From Pogonophryne albipinna (lineage: Eukaryota; Chordata; Actinopteri; Perciformes; Artedidraconidae): a stretch of 64,000 bases of DNA. Shown one piece after another: positions 32,346 to 43,141 of this stretch. The translations under genes and the position numbers were made by a program. Location of the stretch: assembly GCA_028583405.1 (NCBI GenBank), contig JAPTMU010000032.1, positions 186,001 to 250,000 on the forward strand, given 5' to 3'. How positions within the stretch are numbered: the first letter of the stretch is position 1; each line of letters opens with the position of its first letter. Under the pieces are notes generated by a model. That model made no database searches. It had not been told where the DNA came from and was given only the letters and a program-made list of their open reading frames with translations.

Positions 32346-33470
32346 TCTGATGTTAATCTAGGTGTTGATTAAGGCAGTCTCTTTGAAGTTGTGCGTGAGA
32401 CTGTCTCGCCCCCGTCCCCTCACAGCTCCGGCCTCTCCCCCTTTCTCCACCCCTTCCTGTCACACGTTATGAGGCCAGAAGATAGTGGGGGTGGAGTTAG
32501 GTGAAAAAAAAAGAAATCCGTGCAGACTAAATAAAAAGCCATTAATTTGCACTCACTAAGTCACCTAAAACTTTTATTGTCCTCTCTAAATTAGATTAGT
32601 TTTTTTTAATATGATTTGTGTTAACTAAAGATGTTTTTTTAAGGTGTATGGCTTGTGAACTAATGTGTAATTACTTTATTAACTATAAGGAAGTCTCTTT
32701 TATGAAGAGGGGTAATAATAATTTAAAAGATCTTAATGACCCCCTGATCTTGTATTTTTAATGTTTAATTACTTCACACAACTTTAAAAGCCCCTATGAA
32801 GTTGTTTTTAAAATGGTATGACTTGTGAACTGGATGTTGTCTTAAGTTGTATGGCTTGTGAACTAATGTTTTAATTATTTTATTAACTACAAGGAAGTCT
32901 CTTTGAAGAGGGTATTAATAGTTTAAAGATCTTAATGCCCCCTTGATCATGTCTTTTTTTATTGTTTAATTACGTTATTAACTATAAGGAAGATTCTCTC
33001 ACAAAGGAACTGCAAGATACATGTTTTTGTATGCAAAAAGTGAAAACTAGAAAAAATTAAATACTTTTGTCTTTGTCTTATTATTTAAGAATGTGACTCT
33101 AAAAGGCAAGTTTGTGATTTAACACTTTTTTACTGACACTAGGCAGATTTAGCTTTTTTTATCTCGTTGTCTTTCTCTTACTTTTTGGATAGAGTTTTAT
33201 GTATGACAACTTTACAACTGGTAGAAAGTTAAGTACTTTTTCTGAACAGATTTTCTTAAAGACTGTGACTCTTAACACACCATCCCTCCGAGAGCCAGAC
33301 ATACTCATCCCCTTTTCAACGCCCCCCTGCAGCCGCTCAGGTGTGAAACCCCCATACAGAATGTCAGTCACTGTGTAAAACTTTTATTTTCTTAAAGACT
33401 GTGACTCTAAAAGGCAAGTTTGTGATTTTAACACTTATTTACTGACACTCGGCAGTTTTTGGCTTTTTTT
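32346..33470. other. AT-rich block, irregular repeats, one GC-rich insert
   Basis: The words aagactgtgactct and aaggcaagtttgtgattt recur (about 33090, 33260, 33395), marking degenerate tandem units that become regular after 33471. A GC-richer insert at 33275-33379 encodes a short proline-rich plus-strand stretch (about 33 codons ending at a stop) and breaks one unit; its origin is unknown. Two parts at about 32660-32720 and 32850-32920 are also near-duplicates (cttgtgaactaatg). Confidence 0.5.
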
Positions 33471-34470
33471 CTCTTTTCTCGTGTTACTAAGATACTTTTA
33501 GACACACTTTGATGTATGCAACACTTAACAACTGGTAGAAAAGTACTTTGTAAGGAATTCAGTTTCTTTTAAAGGCCTAGGCAGATTTTGGCTTTTTTTC
33601 TCTTGCCAATATACTTTTAGACACACTTTGAGGTATGCAAAACCTTAAAACTAGAAAATGAAGTACATTGTCTGATTAGATTTTTTTCTTAAAGACTGTT
33701 TCTCTAAAAGGCAAGTTTGTGATTGTAACACTTTTTACTGACACTCGACAGATTTGTGTGTAATTCTCTCACAAAGGAACTGTAAGATACACTTTTTATG
33801 TATGCAAAACCTTAAACATTTTTGAAAATAAAATACTTTGTCTGAATACATTTTCTTTAAAGGCACTTTTTGATTTTAACGCTATTTCAGTGGAACAATC
33901 CAGTTTTGTTAACATCAATGCTTTTTTCTCGTGTTACTAAGACACTTTTAGACACACTTTGATGTATGCAACACTTAACAACTGGTAGAAAAGTACTTTG
34001 TAAGGAATTCGGTTTCTTTTAAAGGCCTAGGCAGATTTTGGCTTTTTTTCTCTTGCCAATATACTTTTAGACACACTTTGAGGTATGCAAAACCTTAAAA
34101 CTAGAAAATGAAGTACATTGTCTGATTAGATTTTTTTCTTAAAGACTGTTTCTCTAAAAGGCAAGTTTGTGATTGTAACACTTTTTACTGACACTCGACA
34201 GATTTGTGTGTAATTCTCTCACAAAGGAACTGTAAGATACACTTTTTATGTATGCAAAACCTTAAACATTTTTGAAAATAAAATACTTTGTCTGAATACA
34301 TTTTCTTTAAAGGCACTTTTTGATTTTAACGCTATTTCAGTGGAACAATCCAGTTTTTTTAACATCAATGCTTTTTTCTCGTGTTACTAAGACACTTTTA
34401 GACACACTTTGATGTATGCAACACTTAACAACTGGTAGAATATGAAGTACTTTGTAAGGAATTCGTTTTC
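33471..34470. repeat. Tandem repeat with an exact 450-bp period
   Basis: The word gtgttactaaga starts at 33481, 33931 and 34381, exactly 450 bases apart. The first two units are almost identical along their length; the third is partial (about 90 bp) before diverging. Units are AT-rich and contain shorter internal repeats (cacactttgatgtatgcaa against cacactttgaggtatgcaa). No coding region. It looks like a small satellite or locally duplicated segment. Confidence 0.88.
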
Positions 34471-35005
34471 TTTTAATGGCCGTTTTTTTAAACACTTGTT
34501 CAGTTAAACAATGGGTTTTTTTTCTGATAACCTTACATATTTTAGTTATTTTCTGCTACCAAGATACTTTTAGATACACCTTGATGTACGCAACACTTAA
34601 CAAAGGGTATAATATGAAGTACTTTGTAAGGAATGGGGTTTTCTTTAATGGGTTCAAAACTTTAGAACTGGGTAAAATATTCATTAATTTGTAATGAATT
34701 GAGTTTCTTTTTTGATTTTCAACATACTATTGTACACAATCACTTTTCCATATATATTTTTTTTCTGACAAACTATACTTTTGACTTATTCCGTAAAATC
34801 ATGACAAACTATTACTTATTCTAAAATTTGACCTCTTGCTGCTTGGTTGGAAATGATAGATGAAAAAGCTACAAAGCTTAAAGAACTTTTTTAAAAACTC
34901 AATTCTACAGATGACTCCCCCCATTCAACTCAATAAGTCCCACCCTCCACTCAGCAAATCATCTAAAACTAAGGACCACACTAAGACGACCGTTGAAAAC
35001 TAGCC
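34471..35005. other. Degenerate continuation of the 450-bp repeat and upstream flank of the next ORF
   Basis: The words gatacttttagatacacc and aagtactttgtaaggaat recur in degraded form to about 34720. From 34800 the base composition becomes more mixed, leading to the ORF start at 35006, which has a good Kozak context (gccATGG). Confidence 0.45.
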
Positions 35006-35487
35006 ATGGATCTGAGAAAAACCAAGTCTCCCCCCGCGAGTTGCAGCCAGGAACAAACTCCTGGACTACCATCATCACCACCATTTTGGACACCCGAATC
35101 TTGCAGTACTACTGCTGCTGAGTTTGCTCCTTGGGCCAAGATGTCTCTGTTTATGGACACAGTGAAATCGGTGTTGGTTGATATTGTGGAGAGGGTGATA
35201 CATCGCTCTAGAGAAGAAATCTGCAACGGATGCCGAGTCAGTCACCCCGGCCAGAGGCAACACGATTGTCTGAATGACATGCCCGATTTTTTCTTGAGAA
35301 ACAATTACAACGCGTTAATGACTTCATTACTGAGATCGACCAGACTCTTATTGATAAAGACATTTTCACGGATGATTGGAGGATCCAAGGCGCTTCGGAG
35401 GCTTTTCTGCACAATCTCAAAAATTGCAGACGCCTCAAGGAAAGACCTGAAAAGATCCATGCAGAGTTGGATGGAGAAGAAGACTAA
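35006..35487 (+). pseudogene. Unrecognised gene with a Cys/His motif; one-base frameshift
   Basis: The frame opens MDLRKTKSPPAS with a Ser/Pro-rich start, then a hydrophobic helix (VKSVLVDIVERVI), then ICNGCRVSHPGQRQHDCL. The spacing Cys-2-Cys...His...His-x-Cys suggests a zinc-binding site. At the T-run 35287-35292 the named frame continues with an unlikely composition. The +1 frame instead carries a charged, helix-like stretch (LEKQLQRVNDFITEID at its start, LDGEED at its end) to a stop at 35485-35487. The gene therefore seems to have lost phase by one base. Total about 160 residues. I do not recognise the family; I have the impression of similar Cys/His words in small genes of large DNA viruses and invertebrate genomes but cannot support it. 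It is followed by a solo LTR and then another ORF. Confidence 0.5.
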
Positions 35488-35572
35488 TAACCAGCGGTTG
35501 ATTGAAGCCAGGGATTTTTTTCTTTTTCGATACATTGACTTTTTCTTTAAAGTAAAATAAAAATGGGGAACT

Positions 35573-36010
35573 TGTTACGGAAACTTCTGAGCAGTGCAGG
35601 AAAGATGGAGACTGGAATCCTTGTTTAATCAAACACTTTGAGGTTTATTGAAAGTTCATAGATAACGGCCGGAGAGCTTCACGCAGCCCATTCACATTAC
35701 TACATGTGAGCAGACCACGAGGAACTCTGAAGAGACAAAGGAATCAGGGATCTGTTATATTCTGAGAGGGAGGACTTATGGCAAGCCTGCCTAATCAATG
35801 CCAGACACAGGAACAACGGCCCCTCTGTCTCTGCAATCCTTATTCAGCCCAACAGGAAGAAAGAGGACCATTTGACCTGTGACCCAGTTCAAGTTGCAGC
35901 AAGGGGATATTGCAACTTAATGAGAAGCATATGTTTGTAATTTTGACAGGTTCTCAGGAACGCTGAGAAACTCAATATAACAAGTGATCAGATTAAAATA
36001 TTCTCTGACA
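35573..36010 (-). mobile_element. Solo LTR (438 bp) with 5-bp target duplication
   Basis: The sequence starts tgttacgg and ends ctgaca, so TG/CA termini. It is flanked on both sides by gaact (35568-35572 and 36011-36015). In the minus-strand sense it carries CAATAAACC, a poly(A) signal (complement of ggtttattg at 35641-35649). No internal retroviral sequence remains, so it is a solo LTR left by recombination. It is unrelated in sequence to the LTR at 6810-7243. Confidence 0.85.
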
Positions 36011-36080
36011 GAACTAATATGCAAAACGCTCTGTATATATTGATCAGAATGTAGTCAATACCCTTTTAATAAGTGTGGTG

Positions 36081-36467
36081 ATGAGGACGATTGAAAACAG
36101 AATGAATAGTGACCCCCGTGTAAACAGAATGGCTGAAGTTTGTAAACTAGAAGACATTTTGGATATCGTTCGTTCTGGCAGTACTATTCCGGGTCATTGG
36201 GAAACGATTGTAAACGAAACATTTAAAGTGGTCCTGGAATCTTCATTTTCCGAAACATTCTGTAACATTACCGCAGAAATGAAACAAACATCAAAAGTGT
36301 ATCATGTGCTCTCATTGTATGCTCTGTTTGTAGATGTAATGCATCTATGTGTCAAAAACAGCATACACATGAATATTTTGACTGAAGTGAAAAAACTCCA
36401 TGATATTTCCAGTAATCTGGGGAATTCTAAGCTGGAGACGGTCCTGGGGATGTTACAACCAGTATAA
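36081..36467 (+). CDS. Hypothetical protein, 128 codons
   Basis: From the ATG at 36081 the frame runs 128 codons with a normal, mostly helical amino-acid mix: MRTIENRMNSDPRVNRM at the start, VYHVLSLYALFVDVMHLCV (a hydrophobic helix) in the middle, and LETVLGMLQPV at the end. A poly(A)-like cluster (aaaaataaaaatataaa) follows within 40 bases. It was separated from the 35006-35487 gene only by about 80 bp before the solo LTR inserted, so the two may belong to one unit. No domain is recognised. A Bcl-2-like helix was considered but is not supported by any motif. It could be a decaying gene or an exon of a larger one. Confidence 0.4.
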   Translation: MRTIENRMNSDPRVNRMAEVCKLEDILDIVRSGSTIPGHWETIVNETFKVVLESSFSETFCNITAEMKQTSKVYHVLSLYALFVDVMHLCVKNSIHMNILTEVKKLHDISSNLGNSKLETVLGMLQPV

Positions 36468-36664
36468 CTATTGATTTTGTGTGTGAAAAAATAAAAATAT
36501 AAATAGGAAATCTTTTTAAAAACTGTTGTCTTCATTATAGCAAGGGAAGCGTGTCTGATACATGTGTATTACAGTCCTTCACATGCACTGTTGTCTTCAT
36601 TATAACAAGGGGAGGATAACAGGGAAGATGTATGATAAATGTGTATTGAAACGTGCATATTTTA

Positions 36665-36890
36665 CCCCCACAGAAACACAGAAACACAAAAACACTGAAA
36701 ACACAGAAACACCGAAACACAGAACCACAGAAACACGGAAACACGGAAACAAAGAAATACAAAAACACAGAAAACACAGAAACACCGACACACAGAAACA
36801 TCGACACACAGAAACACTGAAAAAACTAAAACACAGAAACACTGAAAAAACTAAAACACAGAAACACAGAAAACACTGAAAACACACCAA
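36665..36890. repeat. Low-complexity tandem repeat (cacagaaacaccgaaa type)
   Basis: About 225 bp of irregular short units such as cacagaaacac and aaaacactgaaa. Open frames on both strands here are by-products of the repeat. Two copies of a word (tgttgtcttcattata) at about 36522 and 36589 precede it. Confidence 0.85.
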
Positions 36891-37014
36891 AAAAAACAGG
36901 CTTGTGGGCTAGTATGGTTTTTGAATAAACACATCAGTATTTTAAAAAGTCGATGGGGGGCTGATACAATTTGACTTTTTAAAAATGAAACAAAGATACA
37001 GGGGGGCAAAGTAC

Positions 37015-37138
37015 AAACACTCTGTTTTCTGACTAAATTAACCCAGGCAGGTTAATGTAAGTATTTAAATCTTTAACTGCAGACACTTATACTTACATAC
37101 ACCTGCCAGGGTTAATTTAGTCAGAAAACAGAGTGTTT
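37015..37138. repeat. Inverted repeat, about 50-bp arms
   Basis: The left arm (37015-37064) starts aaacactctgttttctgact; the right arm (37089-37138) ends with its complement (agtcagaaaacagagtgttt). The match continues through taaattaaccc and gtaagtat with a few gaps, leaving a loop of about 24 bases. It lies at the end of the unassigned block that holds the 35.0-36.5 kb ORFs. Confidence 0.85.
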
Positions 37139-37139
37139 T

Positions 37140-37497
37140 AATTTCACTCCTCTTTTAGCTGACATTTAGTAAATGCAGGTACATTTTTAGCAGCTATTCA
37201 TACTAAATCAGTTGTCCCTCCCCCTGGTGCCAGGACCAACAGATCCATCTCTAGACTCAGCAGCCCTGTCCCCCCATAAGTGTTATATGTTCACAGCTCA
37301 GTGTCAGTAAATACTGTGCAGTTAGTATTGGACTACAAGATAGATGCAAGCCTGTACAGGTAGAGTTATTTAAAGCATAAATGAGTCGGTTGGGTTCTGG
37401 AGGTGTGGTTACAGCAATTGTGCTTGGTTGGCGTGGCCTGGGCCTGGTGGTGGGGCCCAAAGTGATATATTTCCATGGGGCCCAAAATCCCTGGCGT
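37140..37497. repeat. Fragment of the 15268-19750 hAT-like family, reversed
   Basis: 37190-37280 (gttgtccctccccctggtgc) is the reverse of 18650-18745, and 37438-37495 (ggtggtggggcccaaagtg, ccaaaatccctggcg) is the reverse of 15280-15330. The orders agree with one deleted, inverted copy. Confidence 0.7.
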
Positions 37498-37789
37498 GTA
37501 TGGCCAGAGGGCAGGACCTATAACACATTGACTACCCAATAGCATTGTGAGGCTGAACAAAAGGACCTTTTGACTATGTAGATGTAGTCTTTTAAAAAAA
37601 CAAAACATTTACTGACTTTTTTAGGATAGCTTCAAGTAATGTTGTAAAATTAAAACCGGGGGCCTTACAGGGTTAAGGGCTATTGTTTATTGTTATTTAC
37701 TTTAAGATGTTTATTCTTAAGCTATCATTTAATTTAAAAACTCTTATTTAAATTATGTGTGTGTGTGTGTCTCTGTATTCCTGATGATA
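37498..37789. other. Short unassigned stretch before the LINE
   Basis: No gene. A (GT)n tract lies at 37756-37770. The last 13 bases (attcctgatgata, 37777-37789) are the left target duplication of the LINE whose other copy is at 51134-51146. Confidence 0.5.
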
Positions 37790-37998
37790 TTTCATGGCCT
37801 TTGTCGATCTCTCCAAAGCCTTCGACACTGTCCAGAGAGAACTTTTATGGGAAGTCCTTATTAGGTTTGGCTGCCCCAAAAGGTTTGTCAACATCCTCCG
37901 CCAATTTCAAGATGGAATCACTGCTCGGGTGACTATAGGAGGACAAGAGTCTTCCCCCTTCCCTGTACATACAGGAGTAAGGCAGGGGTGTGTATTAA
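37790..37998 (+). pseudogene. LINE reverse transcriptase, 5' half (split by insertion)
   Basis: The frame encodes [21 protein letters not shown], shown here as its core FVDLSKAFDTV, then CPKRFVNILRQFQDG and HTGVRQGCVL: the reverse-transcriptase palm region with the catalytic Asp of block A (FVDLSKAFD) and the QGC block. The reading is cut by the TTAA insertion at 37995-37998 and resumes at 49971 in phase. The element is 5'-truncated just upstream, since the target duplication abuts 37790. Confidence 0.85.
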
Positions 37999-39654
37999 CC
38001 TCTTAAGCCCTGAGCCTGTTTTTCAGGTTTCAGGCTCTAAAATGCCACTAACACAACAAAGACTATATCTTCACTTCTAAAAGGGGTAAATTAATCATCT
38101 TTTCTCTCAAAGCAAGGTTACATCTGTGAGTTGGATGTAGAAGTGTCAGAATCAATATAGATGTTTTTATTTTAAAGTAAATTCAGATGGAACATAGTAA
38201 AAACATGTACATTCTAATGTCCGCCTAAAAAAAAAACATCACCCTTGAATGATGGGTTAGTAGACTAAAAGCTTTAGGAATCCAAACTATAACATATAAT
38301 AAGTACCCTGTATCAAGATTGATGCAAAACAAGTTAAATTTGACCTTTTTAGAGAGGTTTAGAAAAATAAAGTCCAGGCGGACTCACCTCTGGGTAATTT
38401 GGGAACCATCAATTCCATTTGAACTTTTTCACTGTAAAAATCATTTTATTACTTTGAATTATCACCATAGGTATTCATTCCATCCAAATACAACTGTTGT
38501 GAAAAAAATAAAAAATAAAAATAAAATATAAAAACATACTCTGTTATCCTCTTAGGCAAGGCAAGGCAAGTTTATTTATATAGCACTTATAGGCCCCACG
38601 GACCGAAATCGCGTCATTTGCAGGAAACAACGTCTAAGGAACCTTACTATTTAATAAACTATGAATATTTTATATCCATATAACGGGGAAAAACTCATTT
38701 AACTGATCTTTTTCATTTATTTTTTCAAAAAAAACACACAATGCTAACAGTGAGCATCTGAATTAGCCCCGAGCGAAAAATGCTAACCTATTACTGCACC
38801 GAAAATCACTCCTAGCTCCCTTATTACTTATCCTAGCTGCACATCCAACACATCGTTTATGATCGTAAAGACACAGAATCTAACGGTGCCCACCTCAACA
38901 CTGAAAGATACAAACTTGCGACGTTATCAACAAAAACGTACATCAAAACAAGTGGCGCTAGGTACTAGCATGCGCTAGGCTAATGGCTTACCTTCCTCTT
39001 TGTCTGGTCTAAACTGGTCTTCAATGGCATTAAAACGATAAAAACGATGATGTAGTTAATCCATAGGTTAATATCCAATGTGGCTGTGTCCCCTTTGAAA
39101 TGTTCTGATAATCTATAAGCAATAAAACTGCAATTCCGTTATCTGCTGTCCGCTCTGTGCTCCGTGTGCTCCGTGCGCTCTGGGTCCGTGTACGTTTTGT
39201 CAGTTTGATTTTTCGTTTAAACCAAAAGCCGAAAAACGAAAATACCAGCCTTTTTTCCGTTTTTTCGTTTTTGATTTAAAACGAAAAAACGGAAAACCAA
39301 AGCCGTTTTCCCGTTTGTGTTGTCTGAATCAAAAGACGAGAAAACCTAATAAAAAAAAGTCTGTACGTTTTGTGAGTTTGATTTTTCGTTTGAACCAAAA
39401 AAAAAAAAAATCCCAGCCTTTTTTCGTTTTAAATCAAAAAGGAAAAAACGGGAAACCAATGCCGTTTTCTGAATCAAAAAACGGATAACAAGAAGACCTA
39501 ATTAAAAAAACGCTCTGGTTTTGGTTTTTGATAACAACTTCTTTCAATTTTCCGTTTTGTATTGAAGAATGAAGAAAAGCAATCCGGTGGACCGGAAGTT
39601 AAAGAACATATTTCAAAATAAAAGACCCGAGGCTATAATGGCAATGCTGTAAAA

Positions 39655-39997
39655 CAGTGCTTCTCAAAGTGTGGTCCGCGGACCACTGGTGGTCCGTGAG
39701 CGTCCTCTAGTGGTCCGTGAGTATATTGGTAAAATTTCACATTTGAAATAAATAAATGTAAGTTTTCCGCACTCTCGCGGGAATATCCCCGCAATGGAGC
39801 GAGCTTAAGTTTCACTTTTGATTGCATGATATAGCCCAGATAAACACCTTCATCACACATGTTGCCACTTGTTTGTACCATTTTCAGGCGATTTGTAAAA
39901 AACGATGTGTTTTTGGATATTTGTGGAGTTAGGTGGTCCGCAAGTGTTTTTTTATTAGTTAAGTGGTCCTTGGTATGAAAACGTTTGAGAAACACTG
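39655..39997. mobile_element. hAT MITE, 343 bp, with 8-bp duplication
   Basis: The tips are cagtgcttctcaaagtg and cgtttgagaaacactg (inverted). Octamers ctgtaaaa flank both sides (39647-39654, 39998-40005), a clean hAT duplication. The sequence matches the ends of the 14166-15146 element. The word tggtccg recurs near the left tip. No coding sequence. Confidence 0.92.
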
Positions 39998-40177
39998 CTG
40001 TAAAAGTTCAATCCTGGAACCCAGAAGTCTGACGACCTTTGGCCCCCCTGCTTCCGGCACCCATGCTGACGAGGATACGTTTATTTCTGCATTCACATGC
40101 AGATATGCGTTTATAGAGAATACAAGTAATCTTTGCATAACTTTATTTTGCTGACTTCCGGTTTGTACTGTGTCTGC

Positions 40178-40340
40178 AAATCCAGTGTCCAGCTTGTCAC
40201 TGTGTGACAACGTCATGTTTGTTGTATACCTGCAAGATTTACCTGTGACAAATGTCAGTGATGTGAACAGAACTGTCGCCCTACTTTCACCTGCACCCAG
40301 CAGCAAGCGGGAGAACGATATCTCATACAGTCGACCCCTA
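40178..40340 (+). pseudogene. Cysteine-rich exon copy in the left arm
   Basis: The same segment (ccagtgtccagcttgtc, acctgtgacaaatgtcag, cacctgcacccagcagcaag) occurs here, at 40993-41130 in the centre and at 43545-43705 in reverse in the right arm. In its open form it gives CPACRC and FTCDKCQRC, zinc-knuckle-like pairs, and CTQQQAGE. Here the frame is broken between the two cysteine pairs. It points inward. Confidence 0.5.
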
Positions 40341-40762
40341 AAACAGTTCACACAGTAAATGGAACAGTTGTTAAGCATTATTTTGTCCAACTAGTCTCCA
40401 TTATGAATTTGATGTTTGTCTAAACTGCTAAGAAGCTGAGTTAGAACAGAAAGACATGCAGGCCATAATCACTAGACGCTCAAAAGAGGAATGTGTGTGT
40501 AAGGCTTACATGAACTGAATTGAAACACTGTCCATTAGTTGATTGATAAACAAGACATTCAAGTCAAAGTTTTAGGCATTTTCATTTGTAGCACGCTGTA
40601 AATATGGACTATGAATGAACACATGCAATGTGGAAACACACAAATAGGTTTATTCTCAATACTCATAACAGTATCAGACACAATGACTTTACTGAGAGTG
40701 AAGATGACATGAAAATAGTTACTGTATGGTACTGAAGACATAATATAGTATATTGCATTTAC

Positions 40763-40793
40763 CTCTTCCTCTCGCTCCAAAAGTGGCCTCCAT
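40763..40793 (-). pseudogene. First exon of an IS630-like transposase gene in the left arm
   Basis: An ATG at 40793 (minus) opens MEATFGARGRG and is followed by a GT donor (gaagag then gtaaat). It matches the start of the 4163 gene (MEANMEARERG). The strand points out of the element. Downstream exons are missing. Confidence 0.5.
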
Positions 40794-40992
40794 TGTTGTG
40801 CACAACAAAGTGTTCAAGCTCAGGTTTCTAAGTGATCTAATTGGTTACATGGCTTTTAACATGTGCATTCTGGGAGCAGGGGCTTGATAATTGAGTGTGG
40901 TATTTCAATGGCAGTGTTTTGCAAACAGCACACAGGCTGTCGGTTTTGAATAACGTGTCTAATGTAAATAAGAGTGTGTAGTTATTTGATCA

Positions 40993-42420
40993 ATCCAGTG
41001 TCCAGCTTGTCGCTGTGTGACAACGTCATGTTTGTTGCGTTACCTACAAGATTTACCTGTGACAAATGTCAGCGATGTAAACAGAAATGTGGCCCTACTT
41101 TCACCTGCACCCAGCAGCAAGCGGGAGAAATGTTTCAAGCTGCACTTGTGAAGTTACGTCTACAATTAGGAGGGTGAGTAATTAAGCTTTTATTTCTGTA
41201 ACGTTAAACTTATTGTTTTTCTTCAACAAGTTTGACTACATTGAAAGACAGAGGAGGGACAGTATGTGCATTCTTAATGAACATACTTTGTATTTTTTAT
41301 GTGTCAGGGACTCAGGGTGTTATGCTACAGGTCCATGAAGACAGGCCCCACAGTGAGTTCAGGATGAAGTGTTGTTACTGTCTTAGTTACCGTCTGGTTC
41401 AACATGTTCCTGGGGATTCGGCTCATTTCAGACAGGTTAGACACAGCCAATAGTAAAACATCAACTTTAATATAACTAGCACAAGGGTACTAGCTACTCC
41501 CCAGAAATGGACTGACTGGTCTGTGTGTGCTGCACAGAGGTCACAGTTGTGTTTTATTCCTGTTCTGTTGTAAAAGAGTCATTTTTCTTCGTTCATAGTT
41601 TAAAAGTAAATCAATTGATATCAGTCTGTATAAGAAGATTTAAGTATAGAAAACATTTAGGAAAAAATATATGACTTCTTATTTACTCCTTAAAATAGCA
41701 CAATGTTATTAAACCAAAATGTTACCCTAAAAGAAATAATACAAAGCAAACTGAATACGTATTTATTTTGTTTCTCTTCTTACAGGTGGGGCTGAAAGAC
41801 TCGACCCCCGTTGAGCTGGAGCATCATGGCTGCAGGTGTGATGTGTGTTAGTCACATGACTCCCAGTGGGTCCCGAGTACTCAGCTGTACAGAGCAGAGC
41901 AGCAGTGGTACAAACCAAGAACTATGGCAAGTCTGAGAATAATGTCATTGTAATTCAAATACTAAAACTACACACTCATCATGTCTCATACTCATCATCT
42001 CATCATTTCTATATCTTGCTTCCACAGTGTGTAAAACCAGGGCCGGTAGGGAACATGGCTGAGATGTCCGCAATCCAAAGCAGAGAACAATGTCAGAGAG
42101 AGTAAAGTGAGAGATTAGTAGTTATGTGAAAGTAAGCTATGCACAGCACACAGAATAGTTGATGTGTTGATGTCTCTGAGAGCTGAGAGCTGCTGGATCT
42201 GTCAGCCCTCAAAGTGCCAGGGATCTACAAGGACTTCACTGCTGCTTCTGCACCATAGGTATCCCTGTGAGGTGCCACTAGTGGACTCTGCTCTCGGTAA
42301 AGTTCAAGCAGGCAGTCCCTTGTCATATGAACATCACCATGACAGCTAGAAGTCACACCGCTGCCCACCGCATGCTCCACCACGGCCAGATCTGCCACTG
42401 TCTGGCTACAGACTACAACC
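40993..42420 (+). pseudogene. Remnant of a multi-exon cysteine-rich gene in the centre of the inverted-repeat element
   Basis: A first piece (40993-41174) encodes CPACRC in one frame and FTCDKCQRCKQKC and CTQQQAGEMF in another, ending at a donor (ggagg then gtgagt). A second piece (about 41310-41435) lies between a gtcag acceptor and a cag-gttag donor, with MKCCYCLSYRL in the open frame. A third piece (about 41787-41836) has ttacag and gcaggtgtg borders. A fourth (42160-42425) keeps parts of a frame (LLDLSALKVPG). The phases of pieces one and two do not join without a stop, so the gene is decayed. I do not recognise the family. The cysteine pairs suggest zinc binding, and the place suggests the element's own protein, which is inference. 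Confidence 0.4.
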
Positions 42421-42915
42421 TGCATGCGTTTTTTGTTGTTGTGAAAATCAACAGCTGCCCTTAAGGGGATAGTTCTGGACTTTTGAAGTGGGGTAGTATG
42501 TGGTATATATCCATATTCAGTGTACTACCTACAGTAGTCGTGTGGAGAAACATACAGGAGCCCCGGCACAGCAGAGCCATGTGCTGCTGAGGACGTGGGC
42601 AAAAGCAACATTTATTTTATCCACCCAAAAAGGCTATATCATTTTAAGTGTACATTATTTAATGCTGAAAATAGCGATTTTTTTTCAGATGGGCCTTCAT
42701 TTTTGGGTGGATAACATAGGTTTTGCTGCTGTGTTTTTAGAAAAATGTGATTATTTGTGGCCTATTACAGGTTTGTGCAATTACCAAGACACAAACTGGT
42801 ACTTTTGGCACAATTATTAAACTCAAGATGCCTTTCATCTATTGAACAGATATGCTAAATCATAAGCACATCGTCTGCTTTACACTAAGTTTGATATTCC
42901 AAAATACACTTTTTG
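42421..42915. other. Centre of the inverted-repeat element, 3' part
   Basis: AT-rich, with a plus-strand frame at 42500-42820 that has no recognisable motif. It leads to the inner end of the right arm at 42916 (caaataactactcac). Confidence 0.4.
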
Positions 42916-43104
42916 CAAATAACTACTCACTCTTATTTAGCCTACATTAGATACGTTATTCAAAACCGACAGCCTGTGTGTTGTTTGCAAAACACTGCCA
43001 TTGAAATACCACACAATTATCAAGCCCCTGCACCCAGAATGCACATGTTAAAAGCCATGTAACCAATTAGATCACTTAGCTTGAACACTTTGTTTTGCAC
43101 AACA

Positions 43105-43141
43105 ATGGAGGCCAATCTTGGAGAGAGAGTTAGAGGAAGAG
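43105..43141 (+). pseudogene. First exon of an IS630-like transposase gene in the right arm
   Basis: ATG at 43105 opens MEANLGERVRGRG and meets a donor (gaagag then gtacat). It is the mirror copy of 40763-40793 and is closer than that copy to the 4163 start. The upstream part (aattagatcacttag...gcacaaca) is also similar to the sequence before 4163 (cacaacaacaATG). It points outward. Confidence 0.55.

Noticed and set aside
36081..36467. Bcl-2-like apoptosis regulator
   Set aside because: A hydrophobic central helix is present but no BH1, BH2 or BH3 signature can be pointed to, so no function was assigned.
36562..36890. Frames on both strands with KHRNTE- and FCVSVF-type repeats
   Set aside because: They are direct by-products of the cacagaaacac low-complexity repeat.
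25467..37140. A Teratorn-like fusion of piggyBac with a herpesvirus genome
   Set aside because: The piggyBac element is closed by its own TTAA and right tip at 30946, no herpesvirus core gene is visible, and the small ORFs at 35-36 kb lie outside it.
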